Source: Diplonema japonicum
Taxonomy: Eukaryota > Euglenozoa > Diplonemea > Diplonemida > Diplonemidae
NCBI GenBank assembly: GCA_964019335.1
Contig: OZ025671.1
Location: 434,001-498,000, forward strand
Length of the DNA: 64,000 bases
Direction: 5' to 3'
Shown here: piece by piece, positions 20,418 to 32,000 of the stretch
Layout of the letters: every line of letters begins with the position of its first letter
Position numbering within the stretch: position 1 is the first letter of the stretch
Translations under genes and position numbers: made by a program
Notes under the pieces: generated by a model
The model's input: only the letters and a program-made list of their open reading frames with translations
Databases searched by the model: none
Told to the model about the DNA's origin: nothing

Positions 20418-21533
20418 TTAAAAGTGAGGGATTCTAGGTTGTGCCGATGGGAAGTCGGGGACGAGGATGGTGCTGCCGATTTGCGGGCCTTTATCGACCA
20501 TCATGACGATGAACTCGTCGACAGTGAGGGTGTTGGTACCGGTGGCGTCGAAAAGCGACATTCTCTCCTGCACAAAGGAGTCAGAAGGCGTGTCACCCGT
20601 GATGTCCGTTATCATAGTCCGAAGCTCCGCCAGATCGATGTAACCATTCTTGTCGGAGTCGAACTCGTGAAACACTTTTTTGATCCTCTCGATCTCTTCT
20701 GACCTGAAGGCAGTGTCGTCCACCATTGACACAACAAGAAAGGCCTCCCAGTCGATTAGCCCCATGCTGTCTGCATTGCAGCGTCTCTGTAACTCCTGGT
20801 AAAATGCGACGCTGTGCTCTTCCAACTCCAATTCTCGGGACTGCATCCGCATGTTTTCCTTGTATCCTTCAATTGAAAGCCGTTTCGGTATTTTTTCGCC
20901 CGCTCCTTCCCTGCTTACAAACTCTAAAAACAACCGTTTCAACGCACGGAGGCGGATCGCTAACGGGTGGTTCGTCGGGTTCGCGCCTGTAATTTTTTTC
21001 CGCGCCTTCATCGCTTGATTTTTCTGGCATTGCACTTCTATCAGCGATTTTATATTTTTCTTCAAAAACGTCTTATCCATTCCAACACGGAGTACGGATG
21101 GATTGTGCTGAACTAAGTCGTAGAGATGCATTCCCGCTGTCCATGATATGGGGTTGGAACACACATCGATTGTTTCCACCGAAGGGTGGTCCTTGAGTGC
21201 GATGGTGACGCACCTTATGGAATTGTTGTCGAGGTAGTTGTTTTCCAATATGACCTTTTTCAAGGTTCTGCTCAGCCTTGCGACTTCCATCAATGGGATA
21301 ACGCCCTTGGACCCAGCCATGTTGTCGCTCATGTCCAGTACCTCGGTGTCGAAGTCATCGGTAGTCGTGTTGAGCTTTGCTGCCACGCCGCTGTTCACTT
21401 TGCAGGCGTGCTGCCTGCACATAAGAGTGTACACGTCTTTGCTGGACATTCCTTTGTACTGCTCGCACCTCGCCTCCATGTCCACCGGCCGGGAGTGTTT
21501 CGCATCATGGAGATCTTCTTGTAGAACCGGCAT
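20418..21533 (-). CDS. Leucine-rich-repeat and EF-hand protein
   Basis: 371 residues from ATG 21533 (leader AAATAAAATAAA) to TAA. Residues about 60-170 carry ribonuclease-inhibitor-like LRRs (LSRTLKKVILENNYLD, HPSVETIDVCSNPI, NPSVLRVGMDKT). Residues about 270-345 carry an EF-hand pair. The first loop, DSDKNGYIDLAE, is canonical; the second, DATGTNTLTVDE, keeps Asp at position 1 and Glu at 12 but is weaker. Between them lies a helical, charged segment. The architecture suggests a calcium-responsive scaffold; LRR/EF-hand proteins of this size are common in flagellate proteomes, but the partner is unknown. No introns are needed. Confidence 0.85.
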   Translation of the reverse strand: MPVLQEDLHDAKHSRPVDMEARCEQYKGMSSKDVYTLMCRQHACKVNSGVAAKLNTTTDDFDTEVLDMSDNMAGSKGVIPLMEVARLSRTLKKVILENNYLDNNSIRCVTIALKDHPSVETIDVCSNPISWTAGMHLYDLVQHNPSVLRVGMDKTFLKKNIKSLIEVQCQKNQAMKARKKITGANPTNHPLAIRLRALKRLFLEFVSREGAGEKIPKRLSIEGYKENMRMQSRELELEEHSVAFYQELQRRCNADSMGLIDWEAFLVVSMVDDTAFRSEEIERIKKVFHEFDSDKNGYIDLAELRTMITDITGDTPSDSFVQERMSLFDATGTNTLTVDEFIVMMVDKGPQIGSTILVPDFPSAQPRIPHF

Positions 21534-21821
21534 TTTATTTTATTTTGTTAAATGCTTTGAACCTTCCTTTTCTTTTTTTTTTTTTTTTTTTTTTTTTGTA
21601 AAACACGCGAATATGACAAAAAAAAAATAATGTATCGACAGAAGGGGAAAAAAAAAAAAAAAAAAAAAAATGAATGAGAGGGGGGAGGGGGACAGGCGGG
21701 AGGTACACAAGAACACAACAAAAAAAAAAAAAGGAGGGGAAAAAAAAAATACAAAACAAATAATAAAAAAATAAAAATAAAAGTTACATTTTCTTTTTTT
21801 TTTTCTTGCGTTCTCTCTTCA
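21534..21821. other. Low-complexity spacer
   Basis: 288 nt of T, A and C/T runs between the WW gene stop and the LRR/EF-hand start. Nothing recognised. Confidence 0.8.
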
Positions 21822-22707
21822 TTATTGGGGCCTGTTCCACTGACGGCTCCCGCTGACGTGTCTGTAGAAAACGTGGCCCTTGGAAGATTGGACTTGGCAC
21901 CACCCAGGGGGCAGGTCAGGGAGGACATCCACTGGTTCCGGCCCGTATTTTTTCACAAGTGAGAGAACAAGCGCGTCCTCGCACCCAGCATACTCCTGGA
22001 GGAGGGCAGGGACGGAGGGAAGCCTGTGGGGGTTGTACCTCTCAAAAAACCTTAACAGTCTATCCCGGTAGGCAGGGTTCACAGCCACAGGAGGCTTTTG
22101 CTTAACTTGCGTTGGCAGAGCCATTGGACGGACTTCTATCTTGGGATCAGGTTGATCTCGAGGTGATTGATGCGCGAGTGGGTCCCTTCCCTCCCATAAA
22201 ATCCTTGCTAGTTGAGTCTCAATAGATGTAGAGGTAGGGTCGAAGGGTGTAGCACTGTTCCTCACTTCCTCTGGGACGACGTTCAGAGGCTCACCTTGGT
22301 AGGATTCGAATAGCACGGCCAGCCTTGCAGGGTCACCTGTTGTAGCAGGGCCTAACACAACGCCTTTACCAGCAGGCGGCACAACAACAAGAACCTCACC
22401 TTGCGGCCCTGCGATCGCAAGATCTTTAGTCGATTCAACCTGCTGGCCCACAGCAAAGCCTAAGGTATCAGTCACAGACTTCCCTCCCCCTAGGAAGTCA
22501 CCTCCGCTGATGGCCGGCATGAATTCACCGGGTGGTGCTGTAGGGCTGCCTATTCTTCCAAACGAATATTCTGGATACTGCTGAGAATGCCCCGGTGGGA
22601 GAGAGTACTGTGGAGGTGGCTTTGCAGGAGACGTGTACGGGGGAGGGATGGATGCCCCTGCAGCCGTCCCGAATAGGCTGTTGTTGAACTGCGCTTGATA
22701 AGGAGCT

Positions 22708-22712
<5 letters not shown>
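21822..22712 (-). CDS. WW-domain protein with PPxY-type N-terminus
   Basis: 296 residues from ATG 22712, which is preceded by 30 consecutive A residues, to TAA. The N-terminus is Pro/Tyr/Ser-rich with PPPY and PPQY motifs, themselves typical WW ligands. Residues about 215-262 match a short helical domain frequent in protist proteins (RFFERYNPHRLPSV...LLQEYAGCEDALVLSLVKKYGPEP; consensus YNP-K...Y-G-E...KYGPEP). Residues 267-296 are a C-terminal WW domain, LPPGWCQ...GHVFYRH...SRQWNRP, with first Trp and Tyr in place and the second Trp and final Pro at the end. Self-association or a WW/PPxY network is possible. Function unknown. Confidence 0.85.
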
Positions 22713-22742
<30 letters not shown>

Positions 22743-23973
22743 CCAAAAAAGTTTTTTTTTTTGAAATCAACCCGCCCACCCTCCCCCCTCCTCTGTTATT
22801 TTTTTTTTTTTTTTGTTGTTGTTGTTAGGATGCGGGGGTGAAAAAAAAATATGAAAAATGAAAAGAAAACAAAAAATTCTTCAATTTTTTTTTTGTACAA
22901 GAAAAAAAAAAAAAAATTGAACCATGTTGGGGAGCCTGCCATCATTTGAAGACAATAAGATTTTAAAAACTGGCGTAGGGGGTAGGTGCTCGGCTTTTTT
23001 TTTTTTTTTTTTTCCATTGTTACGTTGGTACTACTAGACCCCACCATCCTTGCCTTTTTTTTTTTACCCATTGTTGCTAATAATGGCATCAGTGAGAGGG
23101 CAAGGGTATACAGTTCCCTCTCACTTTGACCTGCTCTCCAAAAGAAGAAAAAAAAAAAGAGAAAGGAAGGGGGGAGGGAGGAAAAAAAAAGAAAGGAAAA
23201 GGGGGGAAAGAAGAAAAAAAAACTAGGATTTTTGACATCTGTGCGCCAGTCAAACAGGGGCAGGTTTCGAAGGGGGGAGAGAGAGAGAGAATAAAAAACA
23301 AAATAAAAAGGGGTGAAAGGAAGAATACAGCTGTGCCGCCAGGGCAGAAGGGATAAAGGGAAACAAAAACAAAAAGAAGCAAAAGGAAAGAAGAAGGGTA
23401 AGAAGTTTTCTCTATTTTTATGTACTACTTTTTTTGTGTTTCCCCCCCCCCCCCCTCCCTCTCTTTCTTCGCATCTCTTTTTTTTTTTTTTTTCCCGCCG
23501 CTTCCCTAAGCCAGCCTTCCTTGCTCTGTACGAAAGGCTGCGATGCTTAACAGAAATTTCAAGGTGTGAAAAAAATCCTTTTTTTTTTCAAAAAATAAAA
23601 AATAGAAATAAAATAAAAAATAAAAAGGAAAACATCTAGAATGGGGATGGTGGAGTGTAAATTCAGCCTTTGAAGTATCTCATTATTTTTTTCTTCCCCT
23701 TCAAAAGAACAAAAGAGAGTAACATAATTGCACTGGTTTCACTCGGGCGTAGGGGCCTCACTTCGATTCAAGAAGAAGAAGAAGAAAAAAGTTCTTTGTA
23801 CACCAACAGATTAGATTTTCACAGCCAAGGGAGGGAAAGGGTGAAAGATGAAGAAAAGAACAGTAACAATATGAAGTAAAGAGAATTGAGAGAAGTACAT
23901 TTTTTTTTTTTAAAGTTAATTTTGCTAATTGTTTGTCTCTTTTGTTTGTACAGTTGTGTCCGGCCAAAAAATC

Positions 23974-24006
<33 letters not shown>

Positions 24007-25383
24007 GCAGACGAAATCGGAAAGAAGATAAACCATAGGGATAAAGACTCCATGCTATTCCCACTACCAAAAGAAAAAAGAATAAAAAAGAGGGAGAAAA
24101 AAAAAGATTAATCACCCTTCTATCTTCTACTCCGTGATGTTTACATTACATATTTTAGTAAGGAGAAAGAGTAAGAACTAAGGAAGGCAGTCGAACGAAT
24201 GAGGGGGGTGGGGTAGGAGGAGTAATTTCGCTATGTTAATAAAAACGTGAAGAAAAAAAATATATATGAGTTAAAGGAGGCCGGTGTTGGCGGCGCCCTG
24301 CACAAGAACTGTCCTATATTTTCATGTTATCCCCACCACCTTAAAAAAAAAGAAAAGGACTGGGAAGAAGAAGAAGAAAAAAAACTTCCCCCTTTTCTCC
24401 ATTTCACTCCTCTCATTGTAGGAGAGTATTTAAAAAAAAAAAAAATGGGAAAAAAAAAAAACTAAAAACCTTATTACACTCCCCGATGAAAATTTCAAGT
24501 CCGCTCAAAAGCGAGATTAAAATTCATTATTCGCGGTGAATGATGGCTTTTTTTTTTTTTTTTTTTTTTTCTCTTCTCCTCCCCCCATAATAATAGGGAG
24601 CATCCGAGGGAAAGAGACATTTACAGTCCATTTAAATTATTACACCTTTGCCATTTTCCTACTCACTAACCTTCAAAAAAAAAAAAAAAAAAAGAGGAAA
24701 CCAAAACAGAGGGGCATTGCATCAATATGCAAAGCATGGTATGAACGTGTCCGGTCCCAGTGCTGGATGCAGGAGCCTGCACATTGAGAAGCAGTGAGCG
24801 ACTTAAATGACGGAAAGGCGATATATAATTTCTTCTTTTTTTTTTACATCTACCCACCTCAGCAAAAAAGAAAATCTTTTCAAGAGAAAAGAAAAATTAC
24901 AATAAAAAAATAAAAATAAAAAATTAAAAGGATCGAGAGGGCCACAGAATCGTGTCAAGTGGCTACTCTAGTTAGAGGGGGAGGGAGGGAGGGGCATTGG
25001 AGACCTTACATAGGTTCCCCACAAAGGAAGAAAAGGGATTCTTTAAGGTAGCCCAAGCCGTTGGCTTAACTACAACAAAAAAGAGGTTAGTACATCTAAA
25101 GGGAATAGAGAAAAAAAAGATTTTGAAAGAAAGAAGAAAAAAAAAGAAAAGAAATAAAAACCTCCTGGGCCAAGTTAAGCAGCAACCAATAAAAGGTTTT
25201 TTTTTTTTTTTTTTTTTCCCTTCATTCCCTTAAAAAAAAAAGAAGCTATGTGTTCCTGAACTTTTTCACGGACACAAAAATTTAATAACAAATTTTCACG
25301 CGAGCGCTCATTATTATTTTTTTTTTTTTGTTTTTGTTTTGTTTGTACTTTTTTTTTCTAATTTTTTTTTTTTTTTTTTTTTT
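22713..25383. other. Spacer, 2.7 kb, homopolymer-rich
   Basis: Contains many A/T runs, a C run at about 23443-23456, a GA-rich stretch at 23275-23292, the first copy of a dispersed repeat (22988-23125) and a 20-nt block at 24322 repeated at 34322. No translated frame looks like protein. I cannot exclude small RNAs. Confidence 0.7.
22988..23125. repeat. Dispersed repeat / candidate noncoding RNA, copy 1
   Basis: About 130 nt alignable with 28480-28600: GCTCGGCT, ACGTTGGTA, then TTACCCATTG-TGCTAATA-TGGCATC and AGTTCCCTCTCACTTTGAC. It contains a perfect 9-bp stem GTGAGAGGG...CCCTCTCAC (23091-23123). It is not part of any coding frame. Confidence 0.55.
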
Positions 25384-26565
25384 TTATTTCTGGGAGACGG
25401 TGGTCGGTTTCATGAACCTAGGGGGTTGGTCGCCGGCGAGCAGCTTCGACGGCTGGGGCTGCGAAACCGCCTTCTTTGGTTTCTCGGGTTTTTTAACCTT
25501 ATTAGACGAAGCGGCAGTCATAGCCATCAACCGAGAGCCTCCTCCCTCAGAAGCCCTTCTCTTAGGCAACGAGGGACGCGCCTCGGTCTTTGCAGGCAGC
25601 GTGTTATGCCTGATAATCTTCGGCTTCGAATCACGCCGTGCTGTAGGAGGTGACACAGATGAAGGGCTTGTTTGAATAGAAAGCCTTTTAACAAATGAAC
25701 ACTTCGAGACTTCAACAGTTTTTCGGCCAGTTGCAAGGGGCGCCATCGGCACTGGTGGAGAAGGTGCAACTTCTTCCACATCCTCATCATCACAAGCATA
25801 CTCGGGAATCTTAGGCAAAGGCGATGCTTCACCACCATGCCACCCTACAATGGGCGTTAAAGTCCCCCCACTACCATCCTCACTTAGAGCATCTGCATCT
25901 GCATATCTGATGCTTACTTCTTCATCACAGTCGTCAGCATCGAACTCCTCCAGTATAGAAAGGCTTTCTTCGTCAGAGCTGTACAACTGTTCCTGTCCTC
26001 TGTTGAGTTCTTCTTCCCTTATCGTGTTGATGATTCTTTCCAAGTTGGTGTCCCTGTCCTTTGACACTGGTAGGTTGTGCACATTGAGAAACTCAAGCAG
26101 GCTTTTCATTGGTAGTTCCTGCAAACGTGATTCTTTGTAATAGTGGATGTAGTCTGTGTGGGTGCGTCTGCCGCACATGCACATTCCATTGGTGGATTTG
26201 TTTGTGAGCGAGAAATTATGATTTGTGTATGATGATGATGAGGAGGTGAAGGAAGTGGCGTCGTCGTCTGAGTAAAGGATTTCGTGGACCTTGCGTTCTA
26301 AGGGGCGCCAGTGGAGCTTCATTGATACTCTGTCGGCTTCGTTTTGGTCGAGGCGTTCGAGCTGTCCCAGGAGCAGTTTCATCCCCTCCAGTACCCTTTC
26401 GAACCCGCTCGGCTCGCCTTCTTCCCTGCTGCTTCCTTCGGTGTCGCTGGTGTAGTCTACAGAGGCGCCTCGTTCCTTCGCCTTCATTGCTTCTTCATGG
26501 AAGAGGTCGATGGTGCTTTGTGCGAGCGTCGTGCCCCCCATCCCTGCGTAGAGGTTCCCCGTCAT
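25384..26565 (-). CDS. SAP-motif-like, Ser/Pro-rich protein, unknown function
   Basis: 393 residues from ATG 26565 (A-rich leader) to TAA. An acidic, Ser-rich N-terminal third has heptad-like Leu (GFERVLEGMKLLLGQLERLD). Then comes C-x-C (MCMCGRR) and a SAP-like helix-turn-helix (LPMKSLLEFLNVHNLPVSKDRDTNLERIINTI) around residues 153-185. SAP motifs bind DNA or RNA, but the match is short. The C-terminal half is low-complexity, rich in Ser, Pro and basic residues (KPKIIRHNTLPAK, LPKRRASEGG), with many possible phosphorylation sites. There are no membrane segments. Possibly a regulatory or scaffold protein. Confidence 0.75.
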   Translation of the reverse strand: MTGNLYAGMGGTTLAQSTIDLFHEEAMKAKERGASVDYTSDTEGSSREEGEPSGFERVLEGMKLLLGQLERLDQNEADRVSMKLHWRPLERKVHEILYSDDDATSFTSSSSSYTNHNFSLTNKSTNGMCMCGRRTHTDYIHYYKESRLQELPMKSLLEFLNVHNLPVSKDRDTNLERIINTIREEELNRGQEQLYSSDEESLSILEEFDADDCDEEVSIRYADADALSEDGSGGTLTPIVGWHGGEASPLPKIPEYACDDEDVEEVAPSPPVPMAPLATGRKTVEVSKCSFVKRLSIQTSPSSVSPPTARRDSKPKIIRHNTLPAKTEARPSLPKRRASEGGGSRLMAMTAASSNKVKKPEKPKKAVSQPQPSKLLAGDQPPRFMKPTTVSQK

Positions 26566-27359
26566 TTCTTTTTTTTTTTTTTTGTTTTGTTTCTTGTGAC
26601 CTGTAAAAAATTATTCAGTCGGTGGGAAAATATAAAAAAAAAAAAAAATTCTTTTGATAACTACAATAAACTACGTGTTTCTGTTTATCAACTAAAAAAA
26701 AAAAGCTTTCCTTTTTTTTTGAGGGGGTTAAGGAAACAAATCGTGCGTAAAAGGAGAGAGTAGGAGAGTAGGAGAGGGGGGGGGGGGGGGGGGTCCGACT
26801 TGCCCAAATAAAAAGAGAGCGAAAGAAAAAGGGATGGGGGGTTGTCTATTCTTTCTTTCACACTTTACCATTGAAAAAAAGAAAATCCTGTTTTTTTTGG
26901 GGGGGTGTTCACTTTTACATGCTGCGTTGAAGAGCAATTCTTCATTATTTCTTTTTTTTTTCTTTTTGGTATTCTTTGCACACGAAGAAACAAAAGAAGA
27001 AGGATACAGACAGAGGGCTTCTTGTGGAATGACGAATTGTACCATTTAAAAAAAAGTGAGTGACAAATCCCCCCCCCTCCCCCCTCCCCCCAGCTTGTAA
27101 TGAAGAACGAACCTGAAAGAAAGAGGGGAAAAAAAAAGAATTTTGGAGGAAAGAAGGGGGGGGGGGGGGGGGGGGGGAATAGATAAGGTTTTCAGTGCAG
27201 GAGTCCTCTGTAAAAAGAAAGAAAATGTTAAGGTGAACAAAAATGTCGCCCGTGCATATGGCGCCCAATAAGCTCCTTCGGCGGTCTTTAAGCAGAACCC
27301 CCCCCCCCCCCCCGCACATGACAGAAAATTAATCCAGCCCCTGACAACAATCTGGTTGT

Positions 27360-27361
<2 letters not shown>

Positions 27362-27400
<39 letters not shown>
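27362..27400. repeat. Poly(T) run, 39 nt
   Basis: Uninterrupted T on the plus strand within the 26566-29071 spacer. Confidence 0.95.
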
Positions 27401-28479
27401 CCATTTTACAGTTAAGAGAAAAGAAGAAGAAAACTGCAAACATGACATGAAAAAAAGAAAATAACAAGAGCAAGGAAGACCACGGAACCAAAAGAGTGCC
27501 CGACTGGGAAAATAATGTGGTAATATATATATATATATATATTTTTTTTTCTTCTTTTTTTTTCCACAAATAACACATATCATAATCATTTATTTTTCTT
27601 TCTTTTATTACATTCAGTTTTTTCATAAAAAAGAGAAGAGGATGAGGCTCCCGTGGGTACAAATGAAAGCTATTCTGACTTGTTTGTTTGGGCACATCGG
27701 CGTGTTTTCATAGCATATACACATAACGTGCTTGTATAAAAATCAACCTGTTGTGCTAGTCGTCCCTACAGATATACCATTTGTTGTGATATCAAAAAGA
27801 AAGAGTTGGCAGTTACCAATCTTTTTTTTTTTTGCTTTTTTTTATAGATAAAGGAGAGAAGGATTCTTTGTGTTGAGAAAAAACTAGCCGGGGGGGGGGG
27901 GTTTTAAGCCTTTAACCTCTTTTAAAAAAAGAAAAACCTTGTAGTTATGTGGCAAGAATTACCTGAAAAAAAACCCCCCCCCCGAGAGCATTTTTTTTTT
28001 TCCTCTTCTCATTTTTTTTCACCCCCCCCTTTTTTTGTTTCTGTTGCGGCCTCGGGCAAAAGCAAATTATAGATCAGAAAAATGCGAAGGAGGGCTCTAA
28101 ACGATAATATTGGGCTCAGACCCCCTGAGACGATAGACGAATCGTTTGCACAGTGTGCCTGGGGGGGGGGGGGGGGGGGGGGGTCTATCTTTTGATGCCC
28201 CCTTTCTGGGGCCTACGTAGATGGTTGCTGCTGTAAAAAAAAGTTCTTTTCTCGTGGATGAACAAGTTTCAATTTTTTTTTCTTCTCCCAGAACCCTCTA
28301 CTTAACAGAACTTCCATGATGAAGGGTTCACTTTTTTTTTTTTAAAACTGAAAAGAATAAGAAAATAGAATTGTGTTAAGGGAGCTCCTACCCCCCTCCT
28401 CTGGCCATAACTTGCTGGCAAAAAAAAAAAAAAACCTCAGAAGAAAAAAAGGTTCAAAACCGTGAACTTTGGTACTCGG

Positions 28480-28600
28480 CTTTTTACGTTGGTATTGGTA
28501 CTCATCACTTGCTCCATCTTTTTGCCTTCTGTTACCCATTGTGCTGCTAATACTGGCATCCGTGGGAGGCAAAGGCGCACAGCTCCCTCACACTTTGACT
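28480..28600. repeat. Dispersed repeat / candidate noncoding RNA, copy 2
   Basis: Homologue of 22988-23125, with TTACCCATTGTGCTGCTAATACTGGCATC and CAGCTCCCTCACACTTTGAC. The stem seen in copy 1 is only partly preserved (GTGGGAGG / CCCTCACAC). Non-low-complexity sequence continues to about 28660. Confidence 0.55.
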
Positions 28601-28712
28601 CGCTTGAGGAGGTGTCGTCACGCACCTGAGACCCAGGCCCGAAGACCTTGGTCTTGCTGCCCTCAATACTAATGGTAACATTTGTATTTTTAGTTTTTTT
28701 TTTTACTTAAAA

Positions 28713-28718
<6 letters not shown>

Positions 28719-28770
<52 letters not shown>
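28719..28770. repeat. Poly(A) run, 52 nt
   Basis: Uninterrupted A on the plus strand, just right of the second dispersed-repeat copy. Confidence 0.95.
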
Positions 28771-28773
<3 letters not shown>

Positions 28774-29071
28774 CTAGTAAGGTTCATGGCCTACAAGATT
28801 GTATTTTTTTTTTTTCTTCTTTTTTTTAAATATAAACCATTGCATTTGGATAATAATATAGAGAAGAGCAAAAAAAAAAGTTGTCTCGATTTTAGTGGTG
28901 CCATGCAGTATGTGACACAGCGGCCACCCTTGTGAAACAAAAAAAAAAAAACAAAAAAAATAGCATCTCGTTTCTTCTGGAAAGGGCAATAATAAGGTGG
29001 GAAAGCGTCCCCCTTCTGTACTTCGAAACCGAAACACCAATAAAAAAAAAAAAGAAATGATTCAAATATCA

Positions 29072-32000
29072 TCACAGGAGACACGGATTCCCCAAGCTGC
29101 TTGACTGCAAATCAGAGGAAACGGTAGTACTGAAAGGCACAGAGCCCACAGGGGCATCGTCCATGGAGTTACAGGGTGCAAGGATACGGTAACCAGTCCT
29201 GTCTTCGCTTGCCCCGTTGGACCCAGGTTTCAAGAAAACCTCAAGGCGGCAGAGGACTAATGCTAGCACCCGATCGTTGATCTCTTGCAACTGCATTCTG
29301 TGAAGGCTTTCAAGCGCCGTGACATCGCCCTTTAGGCAGTTTTTGAAGTGTGCCTCATATTCCTCGTCCCCGTGATTTACTTGCTGTTCATTCAAAGAAA
29401 GCGTCCAAATAGAAGTGTTTGAGAATTTAGGAAGAACAACTTCTTGAATGTGAATTGGCTGACCGGTTGGGTCACCCCACACATCGATCGTTCGTAGGTA
29501 AGGTGCTGGGCTGCTTTGGATACTGTACACTGAGGTTAGAACGCTACAACCGGATTGTGCGCAGAAGAGGGACATGGCGTTGGCTAGGGCAACAGGGTAG
29601 CCGATGTTAACGACATATCGTTTTCGTTTTCCGACGTTGCCTGACCACATTTTGCCTGTGGCGATGCCGAGCGACAGGACGCCCCGTTCGGGGGATACTA
29701 GTAACGATGCGAACCTAAAGGCCTGCAGCCTGTGCATGATGGACCGTGTTGAGTTCAGATTCCACGTCACCACCATGCAATCCCCGTTTGCACTCTGCAC
29801 AAACCCTTCGACTTGGTTAGCCGCTCGAAGGAGTACCTCGAACAATGTATTGTATTTCCCGGCCACCCTCTCCGCACTCCCCTCGGGACCGACATCCATC
29901 CGGCCATCGTGAAGCTGAACATGCGCAATGCTTCCCATCGTAGCCTTAACCTGAGTTCTGAGCGCCTTTCGTGGCCCGTCGTTGTTGTAGTTGTCATTGT
30001 ACTCCTCGTTGTACTCTATGGTATTGTCGCGGAGGTGTGCGGTGAGAGGGTTCGTGGGAAGACCATAGAGGTTCCTTTGAGGTTCGATGTACACGTTCTT
30101 TCGTTTGGAGAGGTCTTTTGACAGGATGCACACGACGCTCTCCTGGTCGGCATCGCCCACCAAGCACGTCACGTCTGAGATGTCGATCTCATCGTTGATG
30201 TCACCTATCGAAAGGCGCTGCATGAGGGATGCATGGCACAGTACCGTCCCGCCACGCGACTGGGATTCAATCTGCGCCGCCATCTTGACAGCTGGTCCTG
30301 TATAGTCAACACGCTTTGTCAGCTCGTTTGATTGCGGTTCGATGTCACCATAGTAGATACCCATCGAGACCCGCAACCCGTTCCACAATGTGGTCCCATT
30401 GGCGTCGCATTGTGCTCTTGTTAGTTCCGAGTGCTGGAAGCCGTCCGGCCATGCCAGTTGCATAAGCTTCCGCTGCACGTCCAAGCAGAACGACACAGAA
30501 TCGTTGACATCCTCGAACACAATCATGAAGGCCTCGCCTACTGTCTTCACCTCATAACCGCTGTGGATAGTGATGCTTATTCTCATTAGTTCCGAGTGCA
30601 GCTTCACGGCTTCCGCCATGTCAGCTGGTGCGGCTTGCCATAGAACCTCTGAGTCTTGAATGCTTGTGAGCACCACCGCAGATTTTCCAACAGGCGGTGC
30701 TAACAAGCTCCTTCCATCCAATGAAGTGTCATAATCAACGAAAGAAGGGAGGAATCGTTTGTACTGCTGCATCGATGCGAGGGACACTCGCAGAGCTTCT
30801 ACTACGGAATTGATCTCGGTGATGGCGGTGACGGTGTGATGGAGGTGTACTTCAGCGCCATCGAGGTCGAAGGTGTCGAAGCAACGAGCCACGCCTTGAA
30901 GCCTCCTTAGAGGGGAGGCTACAACCAACAGCTCGAAGCCAGCGATGACCATGTCAATAAAGAGGATCGCGGCAACGCAGATCAACAGCTGCACCATCGC
31001 ACGCTTCACGTCACCATCCACCTCTGCAACGGGTCGCATCCACAACAGGTCGATCGTGATCACCTCCTCTGTCTGTCCCTTGTAACTGAATATCTCCTGC
31101 CGCAGAAGGAAGTACTGCCCGCCGTCTCTTACAATGGTAGTGTTCTCTTTGACGCCTTTAAGGCCGATGTGCAGCACCCGCTCGTTTGTGGAAGGCAGGC
31201 TGGAGGTGAAGAATATGTTTCGATCGACGTTCCGCATGACATTCACAGCGGATGCCACAGTGGGGCCAAGGCTCGCAGCACGGACCGAACATTCCAAAGA
31301 CGTCGCTTCGCAGTTCGAGCAAAAGCTGACGCAATGTTCAACCTCCGGGTTGACAAGGTAACCGGTGTAGTAACTATGCGCCATGACACGCTCGTCCCCG
31401 TTGGTGAGGTTTGCCACGATCATGTCGATTGACCCACCACCGTGGTTGTTGAGCTCCGCCACCCAAGAGGAATACACGAAGAACCCAACGGCAAGAATGT
31501 CACGTTTAAAATGGTGCATCCTGAAAGAAACCCTGTATGTCATGTACATGTAAGGGATGAGATCTTCGTTTTCCTTCACCGCCCAGAACGCAGGCCCGAC
31601 CCACTGCCCGTCCTTGCTCTGCAGGATGTCCGACGTCACAGTGTCAACGTTATCGCGGTACGTGAAATGAGGTTCGGTTGTTGAAACATCACCTGTGGAG
31701 GGGTTCAAGACGAACGCAGACACGACGTGGTCCTGCTCCTCTGTTCCTGTCTCGTTGAAAATCGCATGGCCCCCAGTCATATTGGTGTACGTGTAGCCAG
31801 TCATGTATTGCCTTACAACAGAACCGTTTTGAACAACAGGGTCGTACCAGACAGAGCAGCGGGCGTAGGTTTTATTTTTAGACGAAGGTAAGCACCCGGA
31901 GCATGACTCAGAGGGCATTCGCATCCCTACGGCGTACACTGTCGGTGAGTACCTGATCTGTGAGAAGGCGTATTTGTGGAAAGCGGTTGTGAGGTCCTTC

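Larger units (their letters stand above)
26566..29071. other. Spacer, 2.5 kb, homopolymer-rich
   Basis: Holds G runs at about 26777-26793, 27157-27177 and 28160-28182, C runs at 27298-27313, a T run of 39 (27362-27400), a TA microsatellite (about 27522-27541), an A run of 52 (28719-28770), and the second copy of the dispersed repeat (28480-28600). I recognise no gene. Confidence 0.7.

Noticed and set aside
23275-23292. GA-rich stretch as a promoter element
   Set aside because: Purine repeats are common in all spacers here and there is no consistent position relative to genes.
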